From: Leucobacter sp.
GTDB lineage: Bacteria; Actinomycetota; Actinomycetes; Actinomycetales; Microbacteriaceae
DNA length: 6,333 nt
Reading direction: 5' to 3'
Assembly (NCBI GenBank): GCA_012510755.1
Contig: JAAZHL010000362.1
Location: forward strand, 1 to 6,333
This document shows, in pieces, positions 5,116 to 6,333 of this stretch. Each line of letters starts with the position of its first letter. The stretch's first letter is position 1. The translations under genes were made by a program, and so were the position numbers. The notes beneath the pieces were generated by a model, which was given only the letters and a program-made list of their open reading frames with translations, was not told where the DNA came from and searched no databases.

Positions 5116-6333
5116 ATGACAAGACAGCATAATCACGCTCCACAAGACGATGCAGAAGCCAATGCGGGCGACCTGAGCCCCGCTGGTGACGAGCCGAGTT
5201 CTGCCGCTGACCACAGCTTGGTCGACGACAACCATCAATCTCAAGATCCTCTCGAACGAGTGCTGCGCCGTGCGGCCGGGGCCGAGAGTGCCACAGTGAT
5301 TCGCGATCTCAGCGGCGCGCAGGCGTTGGGTGATGAAGCCCACGATGCGCACGGCGACGACGTTGATGCCATCTGGCTTGAGCGTGAAGAACGAGCTTCG
5401 TTGCGACGGGTCGGCGGCTTGTCGACCGAGCTCGAAGATGTGACCGAGGTTGAATATCGGCAGCTGCGGCTCGAACGGGCGGTGTTGATCGGCATCTACG
5501 CATCGAGCAGCGCTGAGGCGCAAGATGAGGCTGAGAACTCGCTGCGTGAACTCGCGGCTCTTGCCGAGACCGCTGGGGCCGAGGTGCTTGATGGCATGCT
5601 GCAACGGCGAGCCAATCCCGACCCTGCGACCTACCTAGGTAAGGGTAAGGCCCAAGAACTGGCTGAACTTGTTGCTGCGGTCGGGGCTGATACTGTCGTG
5701 GCCGATACCGAGCTAGCACCGAGTCAACGACGGGCGCTTGAAGATGTAGTGAAAGTGAAGGTGATTGATCGCACTGCGGTCATTCTCGACATCTTTAGCC
5801 AACATGCCAAGAGCCGCGAGGGCAAGGCCCAGGTCGAGCTCGCTCAGCTTGAATACCTTCTGCCGCGCCTACGCGGTTGGGGTGAATCGATGTCACGCCA
5901 GGCAGGCGGGCAAGTGGGCGCTGGCGGTGCCGGTATGGGCTCTCGCGGCCCGGGTGAAACCAAGATTGAACTCGATCGCCGTCGGATTAACACCCGAATG
6001 GCGAAACTGCGCCAGCAGATTAAGGCCTTCGCCCCGGCGCGTGAGGCGAAACGGGCAAATCGCAAACGCGGTGAGGTACCTTCTGTCGCGATCGCTGGCT
6101 ATACCAACGCCGGGAAGTCGAGTTTGTTGAACCGGCTCACGGGGGCTGAAGCACTCGTGCAGAACCAGCTGTTCGCCACGCTCGATACGACGGTGCGTCA
6201 TGCAGAGACTGCCGATGGCCGAAGCTTCACGTACACAGACACCGTGGGCTTCGTGCGCAATCTGCCACATCAGCTCGTTGAAGCGTTTCGAAGCACATTT
6301 GAAGAGGTCGCCGGCGCCGATGTGGTGCTGCAT
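5116..6333 (+). CDS. hflX: GTPase HflX (partial, 3' end beyond window)
   Basis: HflX is a translation-factor-class GTPase that binds the 50S subunit and can split stalled or hibernating ribosomes, notably under heat or antibiotic stress. The visible 406 residues stay open to the window edge. An acidic, disordered N-terminus (1 to about 95) precedes GGLSTELEDVTEVEYRQLRLERAVLIG. The N-terminal HflX domain then shows YLGKGKAQEL (from 173) and the family signature GGQVGAGGAGMGSRGPGETK (264-283), followed by the helical linker ELDRRRINTRMAKL. The G domain has G1 GYTNAGKS (328-335), the TLDTT switch region (355-359) and G3 DTVGF (375-379). The G4 NKxD motif and C-terminal domain are outside the window. 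ATG 5116 is the first start after the gap to the divergent methyltransferase gene; the N-terminus is poorly conserved, so a later start is possible. Confidence 0.96.
   Translation, partial: MTRQHNHAPQDDAEANAGDLSPAGDEPSSAADHSLVDDNHQSQDPLERVLRRAAGAESATVIRDLSGAQALGDEAHDAHGDDVDAIWLEREERASLRRVGGLSTELEDVTEVEYRQLRLERAVLIGIYASSSAEAQDEAENSLRELAALAETAGAEVLDGMLQRRANPDPATYLGKGKAQELAELVAAVGADTVVADTELAPSQRRALEDVVKVKVIDRTAVILDIFSQHAKSREGKAQVELAQLEYLLPRLRGWGESMSRQAGGQVGAGGAGMGSRGPGETKIELDRRRINTRMAKLRQQIKAFAPAREAKRANRKRGEVPSVAIAGYTNAGKSSLLNRLTGAEALVQNQLFATLDTTVRHAETADGRSFTYTDTVGFVRNLPHQLVEAFRSTFEEVAGADVVLH

Noticed and set aside
5035..5604. Minus-strand open frames opposite the 5' part of hflX
   Set aside because: They are complements of strongly coding hflX sequence and encode nothing recognisable.

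Overview
The window is an ordinary actinobacterial housekeeping segment. Base composition is GC-rich (about 60% by eye). The gene order recA-recX-miaB-miaA-dapF-hflX and the style of the proteins (KGQGTGNDF in DapF, ELEDVTEVEYRQLRLERAV in HflX, NADAMQLYQGMEIGTAK in MiaA, a GMPT-type C-terminus in MiaB) point to Actinomycetota, most likely Microbacteriaceae. The family-level placement is inference.

Layout. 1-101 is the 3' end of recA. recX (120-848) follows after 18 bp and encodes the RecA modulator, with a long disordered N-terminus that carries a 15-bp in-frame tandem repeat. A 170-bp gap (849-1018) holds a 60-bp tandem array of a 7-bp unit (AGCCAGC) and then a probable leaderless promoter. 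miaB (1019-2554) and miaA (best start GTG 2551) overlap by 4 bp and encode the two successive enzymes that make ms2i6A at position 37 of tRNA. dapF (3487-4365) follows after 9 bp and encodes diaminopimelate epimerase for lysine and peptidoglycan synthesis. A small-domain class I methyltransferase of the YbxB/RsmC type lies on the minus strand (5038-4409), converging on dapF and diverging from hflX. hflX (5116 to the window end) encodes a ribosome-associated GTPase and is cut off by the right edge.

The genes fall into three themes: recombination (recA, recX), translation and RNA modification (miaB, miaA, the methyltransferase, hflX) and cell-wall/lysine synthesis (dapF). I found no RNA gene, mobile element, CRISPR array, phage gene or obvious intrinsic terminator. 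I see no undescribed multi-gene system. The points worth a second look are small: the intergenic heptamer array; a recurring promoter geometry (a -10-like hexamer, exactly 6 nt, then the start codon) at miaB, dapF and the methyltransferase, which predicts leaderless mRNAs and helps fix the starts; the miaA start inside the end of miaB; and a GNHH in place of the usual GNPH in DapF.
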